NCBI RefSeq assembly: GCF_901709675.1
Contig: NC_051099.1
Span: 4,588,001 to 4,652,000, forward strand
Direction of reading: 5' to 3'
Length of the DNA stretch: 64,000 nucleotides
Origin: Syngnathus acus
Lineage: Eukaryota; Chordata; Actinopteri; Syngnathiformes; Syngnathidae
Position 1 is the stretch's first letter; each line of letters opens with the position of its first letter. Made by a program: the position numbers and the translations under genes. The notes under the pieces were generated by a model. It had not been told where the DNA came from. It ran no database searches and was given only the letters and a program-made list of their open reading frames with translations. Shown one piece after another: positions 1 through 11,600 of the stretch.

Positions 1-78
1 CTAATTAAAAAAAAAAAAAAAAAAAAAGTGGGTTATCGATCAGGTTCATATTCTGAATTTGAAATTTAAAAATCCTAC

Positions 79-1462
79 CTGCTCGACAGTATTTATGCCA
101 TATACCACAGCTTGCAGGTGAAGGTCCCAGTCATTGTGATGCTCATTGGCAAACCGCTCGATAGCACATTTAGTATTTTGATGAATAAGTTTGTCCTGCA
201 CAATAACAACATATATTAATAATGTACATTTCTCAAGTATTTCAATGAAACATCTGTGAAGAATTGTATCCATATTCACCTCCTCATTGATTTGGTAATT
301 GCAGGTGCTTGACACAGCCTGTTTTATATTCAGGAGCGTGAAGATCTCTTTGTTCAGCTGTCAACAAATATATGAAGAATATTTGAGACATTTGTTTTCT
401 GTTTTTTCTATTACATAACATTGCAGCTATTAAAAACATATTGCATTACCTCATTCACAAACTTTCCACCTTGATCAAATATTATTTTGTCGACTATGCC
501 GTACAAATAAAATTTTGACACAAGCGCTGCTGAAACCTCAACAGCAGACTTGGATCCTAGTGGTTCAGCAACAACAAAGTTGCTAAACAAATCAGTTATC
601 ATCAGAATATATTGATTGTTTCTGTCCGTCTCCTTGAGTGGGCCAATCAGGTCCATGACAACCACACTCCAGTTTTCGTCCACCTGTGAATAAATGTATT
701 TAAACAGTTCATGACCTCACAAATCTATTATTGATCAGATTACGTATTTCTTATTATGTACTTTTGGTAGACATCCGTGATCAACATTACCTTGATGGGA
801 TGGTTCGTTCGTGTCACTGTTTTTAGTGAGTGGTTCAACTGGCATGAGATACAGCCTCTGACCTAAAAAAAAAAAAAAAAGTCAATGTTTGCTCATATGA
901 CATATTTTATTAAATACAGTACAGACTCAGAAATTATTTCATCCATATGTCAAACCTTGGCTTACCCAGTCAGCAACATCCTGCTTAATACTATGCCAGT
1001 AGTAGCCAGCCACCACACGGTCGATGGTGCGTCTGACACCGCTGTGGTTCCCGTTACCATTCTGATTATGGCATTCGTGCAAAACTGCTCTCATTTCGTC
1101 ACCATCCATTACAACCAGCCGCATGAAATTGTCTTTTGGGCCAGTGTAGAACAGTCTGTCATCTGTGCAGATTATTTTCATTATTGAAATATTTATTTCC
1201 CACCAAAAAAAAAGACACAAAACAGTACTTTGATAAATATGGACACTGAGTTTATGAATGCTGTACTGTATTTTAATAGGTACGTATAGCAGCATGCTAA
1301 TAATGCATCGTGTTTTCCTTTAACTTAGACCACGTTACCTTTCAAGATGAAATTATTTGCTGAGCGTCTAATACTCCATCTATCGACTTTTGTACAACTG
1401 GAATCATACATGCCTGATTGCAAGTACGTTTTTAATTGCTGATAAAATTTGAATCCGTGCAT
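79..1462 (-). CDS. Intron-bearing integrase-domain gene, GIN1/Ginger-like (5' part; continues off the left edge)
   Basis: Six exons are visible on the minus strand: 1462-1339, 1162-966, 862-791, 683-450, 357-280 and 195-79, all with GT-AG borders and no stop (274 codons). The first ATG (1462-1460) opens the frame. Residues about 70-114 form an integrase H2C2 zinc finger (H73, H81, C111, C114; the second C-x2-C is completed by splicing of exon 3). Residues about 132-270 are an rve integrase core with the first two acidic residues at D142 (context MDLIGP) and D201 (FDQGGKF). The usual third glutamate is not at its expected place; E234/E235 lie a few residues away. Order and wording resemble human GIN1 and Ginger-type integrases more than an LTR polyprotein. 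No gag, protease or reverse transcriptase is seen, and the many short introns argue for a resident host gene rather than a live element. Expression is not shown by sequence. Confidence 0.75.
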
Positions 1463-2118
1463 GATTGTCGCGTGGTGTGGTTCGAGCAATTTAAGTTTTG
1501 AGGGGAAAAAAAAGAAGTGTTTATCTTCTTCTTTGGAATTTTAGCAGTTGGGAAACAACGAAATTCCGCCACCTACTGTTTGAAAATGTGGACCAGATTA
1601 TTAAACCGAGTCTAACACTTTTACTGTATGTATTTGGTTATAACAATGATACTTTTGGTTATAACAATGATGCTATCTGCTATGTTTCTTGAGATCCCAA
1701 ACAATTAAATTTTATTTTTCTCGAGTACTGGTTTTATTCCGATAAAATTCAAAAACTCTGTTTTGTCTTAGTGACTTGCCGTAGTTGTTTATCAAAATGG
1801 CCCAACTGGTGAATTTTTACCACAATAAAGTGTTGTTTATTTACTACTGTGTTTATACGTCGAACAATCGTAAATATATACCATAAATTTGCTTGATATA
1901 TTACTTCAATGAGGAAACATTACTCATTGGTGTATTTGCTGTCCCACATACAGGAACTATATAAATGCAAATACTTTTACTTTGAAATCCAGTACCGGAA
2001 GTCCACTCGTCCGTTCAAAAAAAGAATGAGCGCTATAGTTAGCAGTAGTTGCTAAATCGAGTACTTCTTTCAGATAATCATTCTTTCACTAACCATTATT
2101 GAGGCAAACTACACTACA
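1463..2118. promoter_or_regulatory. Shared intergenic region between two divergent genes (putative bidirectional promoter)
   Basis: The start codons of the minus-strand integrase gene (1462) and of thap12 (2119) face away from each other across 656 bp. No clear TATA box or CpG island is visible, so promoter activity is inferred only from the head-to-head layout. The 5' untranslated leaders of both genes must also lie here. Confidence 0.4.
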
Positions 2119-4757
2119 ATGCAGAATTATTGTGCCGCTCCCAACTGTACTAGTGTAAAATCGGACTCGTATTCACTTTTTAGATTTCCGCTTGACGCAG
2201 AAAGGTAAGCCGAATCTTAAGCGAATACTGGTGGTTTCAATGTTTAAAAAATGGGGGAATGTCTTATGGTTCTATTTATAAATATCTGAAATATTTTCAT
2301 ACTGGTCCCATTGACAGGTATGTTTCAGTTGATTTTCATTGTCACATTGATATGACTTCACATTTCAGGTGTAAAACATGGGTGGAAAAATGTCAGCGAG
2401 AAGACCTAATGGACAAATCACCAGAACATCTCTTCAGATTCTATCGACTTTGTGCAAAGCATTTTGAAACGTCTGATGATAGTGTAAGTCATGTGATGAG
2501 ATCCTAATATTCTTTTAATTTTCCATTCTCAGTATAATGTTTACACACAAAGCTCCATCCTATTGAATCAGTAGGTTGCATATGGCTTTGTTTTACAGAA
2601 TGAATTTATTACAGTGATAAAGGATGACACCATACCAACTATCTTTGAAGAGACCAACAAACTTCTAAATATACAAGTGAAGCGCAGTAAAGAGCTGGTG
2701 TGTATAAAAATAAACATATTTAAATTTTAATTATCAGCAACTAAACACTCATCTTCCCAGGAAAATATGCTTTTTTTTAATATAGCATAATAGAATTCTA
2801 CTGTTTGCTTAACTTGTGTGGTTTTTTTTTATGTTCAAGGAAGAAGACATGAAGCCCAGGGAAAGAAAAAGTAAGTCAAAATGTTCCCTTTTTTTTGTTT
2901 ACTAACAAGTTTAACATGTGGTTTGGCTTTCAATCTTTTTCCACACTTGCAGAAATGAAAACCTCTGAAGATGAAGTGGACGATGAGGAGGCAAACACAC
3001 CTCCAAAAGAAGACACGTACAAAGACTATCTCAGGTCTTTATTTGAAGCTCTTGTAATGTTAGGAGAGCAAAACATTCCTGTGACCAGGCCCGATAGTAT
3101 CAAACAGGACACTGTCGGATTAAACAACTTTGAGGCGTTGCTTGAGTATCGCATGAGTTGCGGGGATGAGGCCATGACGAAATATAACGCAAATAGCTCA
3201 TCACTTCAGCTTCAACAATTGATCGAAGTGTGCGAGAGATGCATCCGAAGGAAGGTGATTGAGGAAGTGAAAGAAAATGGCTTCTTCTCACTCATTACTG
3301 ATGAGCTGGTGAAGATTTTGGATGAGTGGTACCTCCCTGTTTTCCTGCGCTCTGTGGATGATTCAAACTTCCAGCGGGAGAGGTTTGTAGGGTTCTTGTT
3401 TGTTGACGGGGATGCGGATATTTTAGCGGAGAAACTTCTGTCTGAAATTATCAACGAATGGGGGTTGAACATGGAGCTGTGTAGAGGGCAAGCCCACTCG
3501 TGTTCGGGAGCACACTTGGATAAAATCAAAGCATTTGCCGCCAAAATAACCGAGAAGTATCCATTGGTCATGCTCACGATTCGACCTACTCAAGCCTTGA
3601 ACATAGCACTTGCCAGTGGTATGGCTTTGTCGGGGGTTCAGCTTGTCGTGTGTACCCTGAAAAAAATCCAGTCTTTCTTCAACCAATCCCCTTTACTACG
3701 TCTGGAACTGGAGCACGCCGTTTCGGTTATCTATCCAGACAAAGAGGAGAGGGTCAAAGAACTGAAAGAGATTTGTGGCACCAGTTGGACCAGAAGACAC
3801 GATGCGTTTGAGGTGACACTGGAGCTTCTTGAAGCTTTGCTGCTTTGTGTGGACGGCGTACATGACAATGAAGACTTACGCTGGAGCGACCAGATCACGT
3901 ATAGCGCCTTGGAGATCTCAAAAGCTCTGGCTGACTTTGAGTTCATTATGGCTTTGGTTGTGCTGAAAAACACCATGATACTTTTGAGGGCATTCGGTAA
4001 GAACATTGAAGGGGAAGCGAATGATGTCTATTTTGCCGCTGGCAGCGTAAAAGCCGTGTTGCACTCTCTGAAGGAAGTGGCCGACAATCTTGACGTGTAC
4101 CATGAGTTCTGGACCGAAGAGGCGGTTAACCTCGCTGCCGCGATGGAGATCCCGGTGGAGCTTCCTCGGTCGCTGTTGAGGAAGAATCCGTCCGACCTGG
4201 CAACCCTTCAGCCAGAGAATTACTACAAGGAGCATCTTTCTCTTCCTGTGGTGAACCATACGCTCAAAGAAGTCAGCGAACTCTTCAGCGATGACCACCT
4301 AAAAGCACTAAGATGTTTGTCACTGGTCCCTTTTGTAGTCGAACTCAACAAGTCCGGACAACCTGAAGAAGAAAACATGTTAGTGTTTAAAAACGACATC
4401 CCCAACCCAGGTTCACTCGCCGCTGAGCTACATTGTTGGTCAGTGAAATGGAATAAAAAAGGGAAAGGAGAAGTGTTGCTCACCAGTCTGCAAGAAACGC
4501 TTCAGCAGGCTGATGTGAAGTTCTTCCCAAACATGCTAGCAGTGCTGAGACTACTGGGCGTCCTGCCGACTTTAGCTCTGGATATCACTAGTGATATGGC
4601 GTACAAGCGCTTCAAAATGTACATGCAAAACACCCCTGACACAGAAAAATCAAAGAGTCTGGCTCTTCTGAACATAAACAATGACGTGGGATATGATTTG
4701 GATTCAATGGTTGAACTCTACGTAAAGACATATCCTGTCGGCGATGATGCTTCATAA
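2119..4757 (+). CDS. thap12: THAP12-like protein (THAP zinc finger plus hAT-transposase-derived body)
   Basis: Five coding exons join in frame: 2119-2204, 2369-2483, 2599-2697, 2840-2870 and 2953-4757, giving 711 residues. Residues 1-90 form a THAP C2CH finger: C5, C10, C57 and H60, with the conserved W33 and the downstream TIPTIF motif. Residues about 120-711 match the body of THAP12 (PRKRIR, p52rIPK, 761 residues in human), a domesticated hAT transposase with FFSLITDE, LPVFLR and WGLNMELCRGQ motifs and a LKALRCLSLVPF motif near the C-terminal dimerisation region. The hAT second aspartate that normally follows CRGQ is absent, as in human THAP12, so transposition activity is unlikely. Known family role: a nuclear THAP protein linked to regulation of the PKR inhibitor P58IPK. 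Proximity to wnt11 fits conserved synteny. Teleosts may carry a and b copies and I cannot tell which this is. Confidence 0.9.
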
Positions 4758-5034
4758 GTTTTGGTTAAGTCGTTTTTAGAGAATGGTGCTTAATAAGATT
4801 CATTTCACATGTTTTAGTCCTTGCACGGTGACGCACTAGTTAGCACGTCCGCCTCACAGTTTAATGCGTATGTTGTTGAGGTTTTAAAATGAAATGTAAA
4901 TAACTCAAAGTTTAGGGAGACAATTTTTACAGAGGAATCTTGTAAATGACAAAAACAATTACAATTGTTTTAAATATGTGTAAGATGTGTGTTTTTTTAT
5001 GTTGTGGCAACTCTACATTGTGATTGAATAATGA

Positions 5035-5040
5035 AATAAA
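5035..5040 (+). terminator. Polyadenylation signal of thap12
   Basis: AATAAA lies 278 bp after the thap12 stop codon, the first clear signal downstream in an AT-rich 3' flank. The poly(A) site itself is inferred. Confidence 0.6.
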
Positions 5041-5625
5041 CTTTTAAATATTTATACTAATATTTTTTATTATTCAACGAGTTAGCTGTACAGTTAATTA
5101 CTAGTGCACTATTTTAATAGAGGGCAATCTGCTATTACCAGCATTTAAATTTCTATCTCCAATTAAACGAACTAAACCAGTTAAGTTAATAGAGCGCATA
5201 TTAATAGTTTCTTTTAATGCAACCTTAATAAATGTACCAAATTAAATCAGAAGTCGAGCGACCTGTTAATAAAATGGGGGACACGCCAGTGTTTTGGCGT
5301 AGCAACACAGATGGAAAATCCAGCCAATGAAGCCTATTGTGCCCTCTGCTGGACAACATGTTTCACTGCAGTGTTGAGTTCCTGGTTCATATCACGCTCT
5401 CGGCGACTCTTGGAACACCACGCAGCATCAACTTTTTAAGAATGGAAGTAGTAGAGTCTTAGCTTGTTAAAATACTTTTAAGCTGAATAGTGTTCAAATA
5501 TACGGTTACTGGTAGACGTTTCGCCGCGGCATGAGTCCGTAGACTCCTGTGCCGATTTCGCTCTCAGTGGACTATCCAGCTAAGCTAGCTAACTAGCTAG
5601 TTAGCAAGCTACATTGCTTTCCAAA
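5041..5625 (+). promoter_or_regulatory. Intergenic gap with the presumed promoter and 5'UTR of the tetra-module THAP gene
   Basis: This gap separates the thap12 polyadenylation signal from the next ATG at 5626. Base composition rises in GC from about 5270. A short block of AGCTAGCTAACTAGCT-type repeats lies just before the start codon at about 5581-5605. No TATA box is evident. Confidence 0.35.
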
Positions 5626-8600
5626 ATGACAAACTGCTGTGCTGCAGCCAACTGTGACTACCAGCAAGAGGGGCCCGATAGCAGCATTCCACTTTTCAGC
5701 TTTCCTTCGGATCCGGAGCGGTAAGTTGTTTCCATCGTAGAGTGGGACGTTCGCGAGGTAGCGAGCATGCACTCGAAATATGTTAGCCATCTGCCTTTAG
5801 CATTTTCGTTAGCTCAACATCATGTTGGCTAACAGTGACACAACTCAGTTGAAAATGGCGCAGACTCGCCACACTCTTGAAAGAAGTCACGGGAAAAAGA
5901 AAGTAAACGCATTGGTTTTGAATGAGGAAACTGCTGCGGTGGTCGTGGTTTTATTATACATTGTTTGACGTTTTGATAAAATGAAAAGAAAGCATAGTTG
6001 GAAACTTTTTGTCCTGCAAATTTCAAACTGCCAATTTGTAAAAGACGCCTACCGGCTCAGCGCGGTAAGTCATTGGGACCGACCAGTTGATCTAATTAAA
6101 AAAAAAAATCGTTATGCAGCTCAGAAAAGAAAAAGCATTGTTGAATTTTTTAAATCCTCAACGTTTAAGAATTTCAGTCGATATTGAACAGTGCAATTTT
6201 TTTCTTTTTTTTATAATTACTGAATGACTCAGCGGGTATCAAATTGGTTATCTCGTAGAAGTACAGATTTAAAAAATGCCCAATAATATATGATCAAACT
6301 GGTATTCACTCTCGCTCAACTCAAAGCTTATTCACACACAAAGTGCAGCAATGCGTGTTTGCCTACCCTTGTTTGCGTATCACTGCAAGGTTTGGGATCT
6401 GAGTAAAATGAATCAAGCCGCTGCATTTATGGAGAATGTGTTTAAAATATAACATGTTTAAACGGAAGGAAGCTGAGAGCACGTGATGGATTTCTGATTG
6501 TGTCAACCCCCCCCCCCCCCTTCTCTTTTTTAGCTGCCAAAAATGGTTGACTAATTGTTGTCGCCAAGATTTGGCGTCACAACCTCCAGAGGAGCTGCAT
6601 AATCTCTACAAAGTTTGTGCAAAACATTTCGAGCCCTCTTTGATATCTGATCAGGTATGCATAAAAAAATATTAATCTTTTACTCAGTCATCTCACATAT
6701 TATGCTTGTTTTACATATATGATTTCTTAATTGAATAGAATAGAATCGATCTTTATTGTCATTGTCACACATGTACAACGAAATTTAAAAAGTGCCAACC
6801 GATCAGTGCATGAAATAAAAAAATTGATTATCAATGTTTTATTTGAGATGTTGAGTTGAGTTAGAAGTTGTTAGAAAGTTGTTTTTATTCCATTATTGGT
6901 AATAAAGAATTTTTTTTGGTTTAGTCAAAGCAAAACTCCAAGTTATATTTCTTCATTTCCAGAAAAGTCTCTTGAGCGACGATGCTGTTCCAACAATATT
7001 TGACTTTGCTGCACCCACCAATGACGACTCGACGTGTAACAGAAAACGTGCAGGAGGCCCTGTAAGTGTGTCACTGTCTGGAAGAAATGTCTCTTAAAAA
7101 TGGTTAATAAAATATTTGAACAATATTTAAACTTAATTATGATTCACACAGGTGGAAGAGGAACCCACTGTGAAGAAGACAAAAGGTAAAATTCATGTAA
7201 AACTAAATATTTAAATCATAAATCAGACCCAACCAATATCAATGTGATTTAGGTCAATGCCAATTCCGATACAGGATTTGGCTGAATAGAAATCAATAAT
7301 TTTCTGTATTTGTCAGCAATGTTAAAAAAAAAAAAAAACCTCAGTTATGTGCTCTTTTCCATTAGAAAACATAGCAACAACAAAAGTGACTGAGGAGACA
7401 CAAGAAATTTCTGGTGATGAAATTGCAACACTTGAAGTGAAAGACAACCAAGCTCAAGAGATCGTCAGCGGCTTCAAAGCCAAAGAGACTCTTAAGGCCT
7501 ATTTCAAGGAAATTCTGGCACTGACTGGATTCAGCATCAACGGTGGCAACATCAACACAGATGAGTCGACTGGTGGAGGATGGGATCAGCTTGCTCTTAA
7601 GAAAATCTGTGTCGAGAAAATCGATAAGAAAGAAATCCTGCAGTTTAGTGAGAGCCTAATGCGTGAGGAGATCCAGAACACCTTAAGACACGCCCGATTC
7701 TTTTCCATTCTGCTTCAAAATGTTACCAGTATCGAGGGAAGGGAGCAAATCCCGATTTTCATTCGTTCGGTCACAGAGGCCGGGTTCCCACAAAAACACC
7801 TCGTTGGTTTCCTGCCTTGCGATTTGGATGCCGACAGTCTTTTTCACCATCTTCTATCAGAGTTGAGAATTAAATGGGGCTTACGGATGGAGCATTGCAG
7901 AGGACTCTCGTACCTCGTAAGTGGACGCATGTGTCAACCCTTGCGAGATCTGACGTGCAAAATTTTACTGGAATTCCCGCAAGTTGTTTTGTCCCCAAGT
8001 GACCCGTATGCGTTTAACATATGGATTATTCGCTGCATGCCAGTGCCAACTATTCAAAGTATCGTCGACACTGTCGAAGAAGTGGCCTCATTACTCAGGA
8101 GCACCCCCGAGCTATACAAAAGATTGGAAGGGAAAATCCAGATGACATACGGCCATATAAAAGGAGAAGTGGATCGAATCAAGGCAATCATCAGCGCGAA
8201 CTGGGAGTGCGGCACCGATGCCTTCCAAACCATGTTGGAGATCTTGGAGCCTTTTCTGAACTGCATCAACGAAATGATCTCCAAGGTGGATGAAGATACG
8301 GCCGAACAGATGGCCCAACTCAAGCCAGTTCTGAAGAATTTCAATTTCATCATGACGTTAGTTGTTCTCAAGAACACCCTCTGCTGTGTCAGCATCCTCA
8401 ACTCCAGTCTCAAGGGGATCATCAGCATGAGCAGTACTTTGCAGTACACCATTTCAAATGCCTTAAAGCTGGTCAACAAATACCAACAGGACATTGCCAT
8501 ATTCAACAGAAAATGGTTTTCCGACGCAGTCAGTCGAGCCAAGAAGCTCGGCGTCGAAGTCATCAAGCCGGAGATTGAGCACGGAGATTCAAATGACACC

Positions 8601-11600
8601 CCGCTCGAAGACTTTTACAGAGAAACGTTGGCACGGCCCATCTTGCAGTATCTTGTTGCAGAGGTCAAGCGGATTTTCAGTACCGAGATGGTGAGAATTC
8701 TGAGATGGCTCTCTTTAGTGCCGTCCTACATGGCCGACCACAATTTCAGCATTCGCCGTGATAAAGTAGCGGACGCCAATTTGAACAACCTCGCAAGGCC
8801 CGACACGTTCTACGAAGAGCTCGGTTGTTGGGAAGTGAAATGGAGGCATGCAAGCAAGCGCAGGATTCTGCCGACCACAGTGTTTGCCACACTCAAAATA
8901 CCAGACATCGCGTTCTACCCAAACGTGCAGAGCTTGTTGCGGGTGTTGGGCACCGTGCCTTGTGTAAATGCCGAGGCAGATGTTTACGGCCAATACCACA
9001 TGGTACTGGAACGATGCCACGCCTACCTGAAAGACACGCCAGAGGACCAGAGACAGTGTAGCTCAGCGTACGTCTACGTCAACCAAGACGTGCATTTCAA
9101 TGTTGAGCAAATGGTGGATACGTATGTCCAGAAACATCCAGACATCCTGAAGATGTTACAGACTGTGAGTAGATCTTTTTATTTTATTATTATTAATTGC
9201 ACCAGCGATAAAACCTTTTGAATGTGACAATTTTTCTGTTTTTACAGGATGAAGAAATTCAAGATAAGCCTTCTAAAGGTAAGAGAATTTAGGCTTTTTT
9301 TTTTTTTTTTTAATTGTTGCTGCTCAGTAATTGTAGTAATGTTTGCCATTAATTGGAAACACTTCATTTGTTCCAGCCACAGAATGAAATATATTTACTA
9401 TGTCCCATTGTGTTCACTTAGAATAAGTGCACCTCATCTTGTTTTACAGTGGCAAGCCAAGGAAACCACGCTGATAAAGACATAGAAGCCGAATTGCAAC
9501 TAATCAATATGGAGATGGATGCTGAGAGTCTTGTTGAAATGAAGTGCGCTGAGACGGATAGAGAAGCTTTGAGGTCAGCTCTACAAGCCACAGTGACCGC
9601 AGCATACAACAGCCAAAGCTGGCAACAAAATGAGGTTTGTCCAGCTCAGGATGGAGAAGTTGAGTACGTCACCAAGTCTGAAATGAAAGAAGTTCTCGCT
9701 GTGTGTGAAGATGCGGTCAGAGAAGGGATTCTCACCGAAGCCGGGAGTTCATTCTTTTCGTTGTTCATCGATCGTGTGGTTAAGATCGGGGAAAAGGACT
9801 ATCTTCCGCTCTTTCTTAGGTTTGTGGACAGTTTTGATGTCATGAGACTCGAGTTAATGGGATTCCTGGAAGCAGATCTGGATTGTGACGCCATGGTGCG
9901 ACGCCTCTTGGAAATAGTCACGGAAGAGTGGCGCCTGGATTTGAATAACTGCAGAGGTCAGGCGTACCTCGGGTCCGGTGACGTTTCCTACAAGCTGAAG
10001 GCTTTTGCTTGCAAAGTACAGGAGAAATATCCCCTTGCCATTAGCACCCATTGCTCTTGCTACTCATTCAACACATGGTGGTCAAAGTCCATCCCAGTAT
10101 CTGCTGTGAAAAGAGCCCTCGATACGTTCGAAGAGGTGGTGATGTTTTTTGGCAGCAGGACTGCTCTAGAAAAACAGCTTGATCACGTCATTGCCTACGG
10201 TCTCCGGGAGAACTACGAAAGGGTCCAGGAGTTGCAGGGGAAGTACTGTTCCCTTTGGCAAGAAATGCACGATTCGTACGAGGTGTTTGTGCAAATGCTC
10301 GAGCCCCTTGTTGAGTGTATGGAAAAAGTCAAAAGCAACCCACAAAGGTGGAAAAACGACATCTCGGAACAAGCGGGAATACTCTTAAACAAACTCAAGC
10401 AATTTGATTTCATCATTGCGATGGTGATCTTAAAGAACACCTCGTCTTTTACCCGAGAGCTGAGCGCAGGTCTCCAGAGAGATCATTTCAACGCGGCGTT
10501 CCAGCTCTGTCAAATCACCGGCATTGTGGCCACTTTGACCAGAATCAAAACCAATTTGAAAGTCTTCCACCAGAATTGGTTTGATGAAGCCTGTGCGATT
10601 GCGCAAAGTCTGAGAGTGCCCATAGAAATCCCCGAAAACTCCATGCCAAGGGACAGCCTAATAAAGCCAGTCGGTTTTTATAAAGACAGCTTAAGTGTGC
10701 CCTTAGTCGATAACCTCATCAGTGCCGTGAAAGATCATTTTTCAGAGGATCACAAAGAAGCTCTTAATTTCCTCTCCCTGGTCCCTTGCTTGGTTACAGT
10801 GAGTTACATGTTTGAGAGCTTAAAATCCAAGCCACCTCTGTACAGCAGCGATCTCCCCGACGCCGACAACTTCTTCACCGAACTCTGTTGTTGGAGAGTA
10901 ACCTGGAAGACTAAAGTCGCCTCAGTGACCATCCCCAATTCAATCTTCCAAACACTGCGTCTGCCGCTCATGCAGTTCTTTGGCAACATCAACGCGCTCC
11001 TTAGGATTATGTCGGTGCTGCCCAGCACAGCCCTGGAAGACTGTGGCGTTGTAATGCGTCACAAGAAGTTCCAAGACTACCTAAGGAATACCAATGCCAA
11101 AGGCCGGTCCCTGTGCTTGGCTGTGCTACAGGTCGGCACAGATTTCAACAGAGACCTTGACCGCATGGTGAGCCAGTGTTTGAAGGTTACTCCACAAGCC
11201 CTGGAGGGTATCTGTTTGGTGAGTGCTTCCGTCAGATTGAGCTATACATAACTGTCCTGTTTCGTATTCCTCAAGCAGGTTCTCCAGTTGAGACGAAGGG
11301 CATCAAGGTTTTATTTCACAATTGTTTTTGACCAGAATTATCAGTGTTGTCACCGTTAGATAGATACTTTATTGATCCCCGAGGTGCGGGGGATTCAGTT
11401 CAATACATAAATAAACAGACAATATAAACAAAAAACAACAACAAGAGAATAGATCTGATTAGTTTTAATAGATGGATGTTTTAGACCACAGGTGTCAAAC
11501 TCAAGGCCCGGGGGCCCAGATACGGCCCGCCACATCATTTTATGTGGCCCGCAAAGACAAATTGCGCATCGCATTCGTGTGTCATTACTAGAATTGCAAA

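Noticed and set aside
8054-8599. Open frame of 181 codons on the minus strand
   Set aside because: It overlaps the large hAT exon of the tetra-module gene in antisense, and its composition is a shadow of that exon.
9165-9449. Four separate THAP12-like genes instead of one
   Set aside because: The gaps are too short (82-662 bp) to hold promoters with THAP exons, and exon phases match across each gap. It remains possible for minor transcripts.
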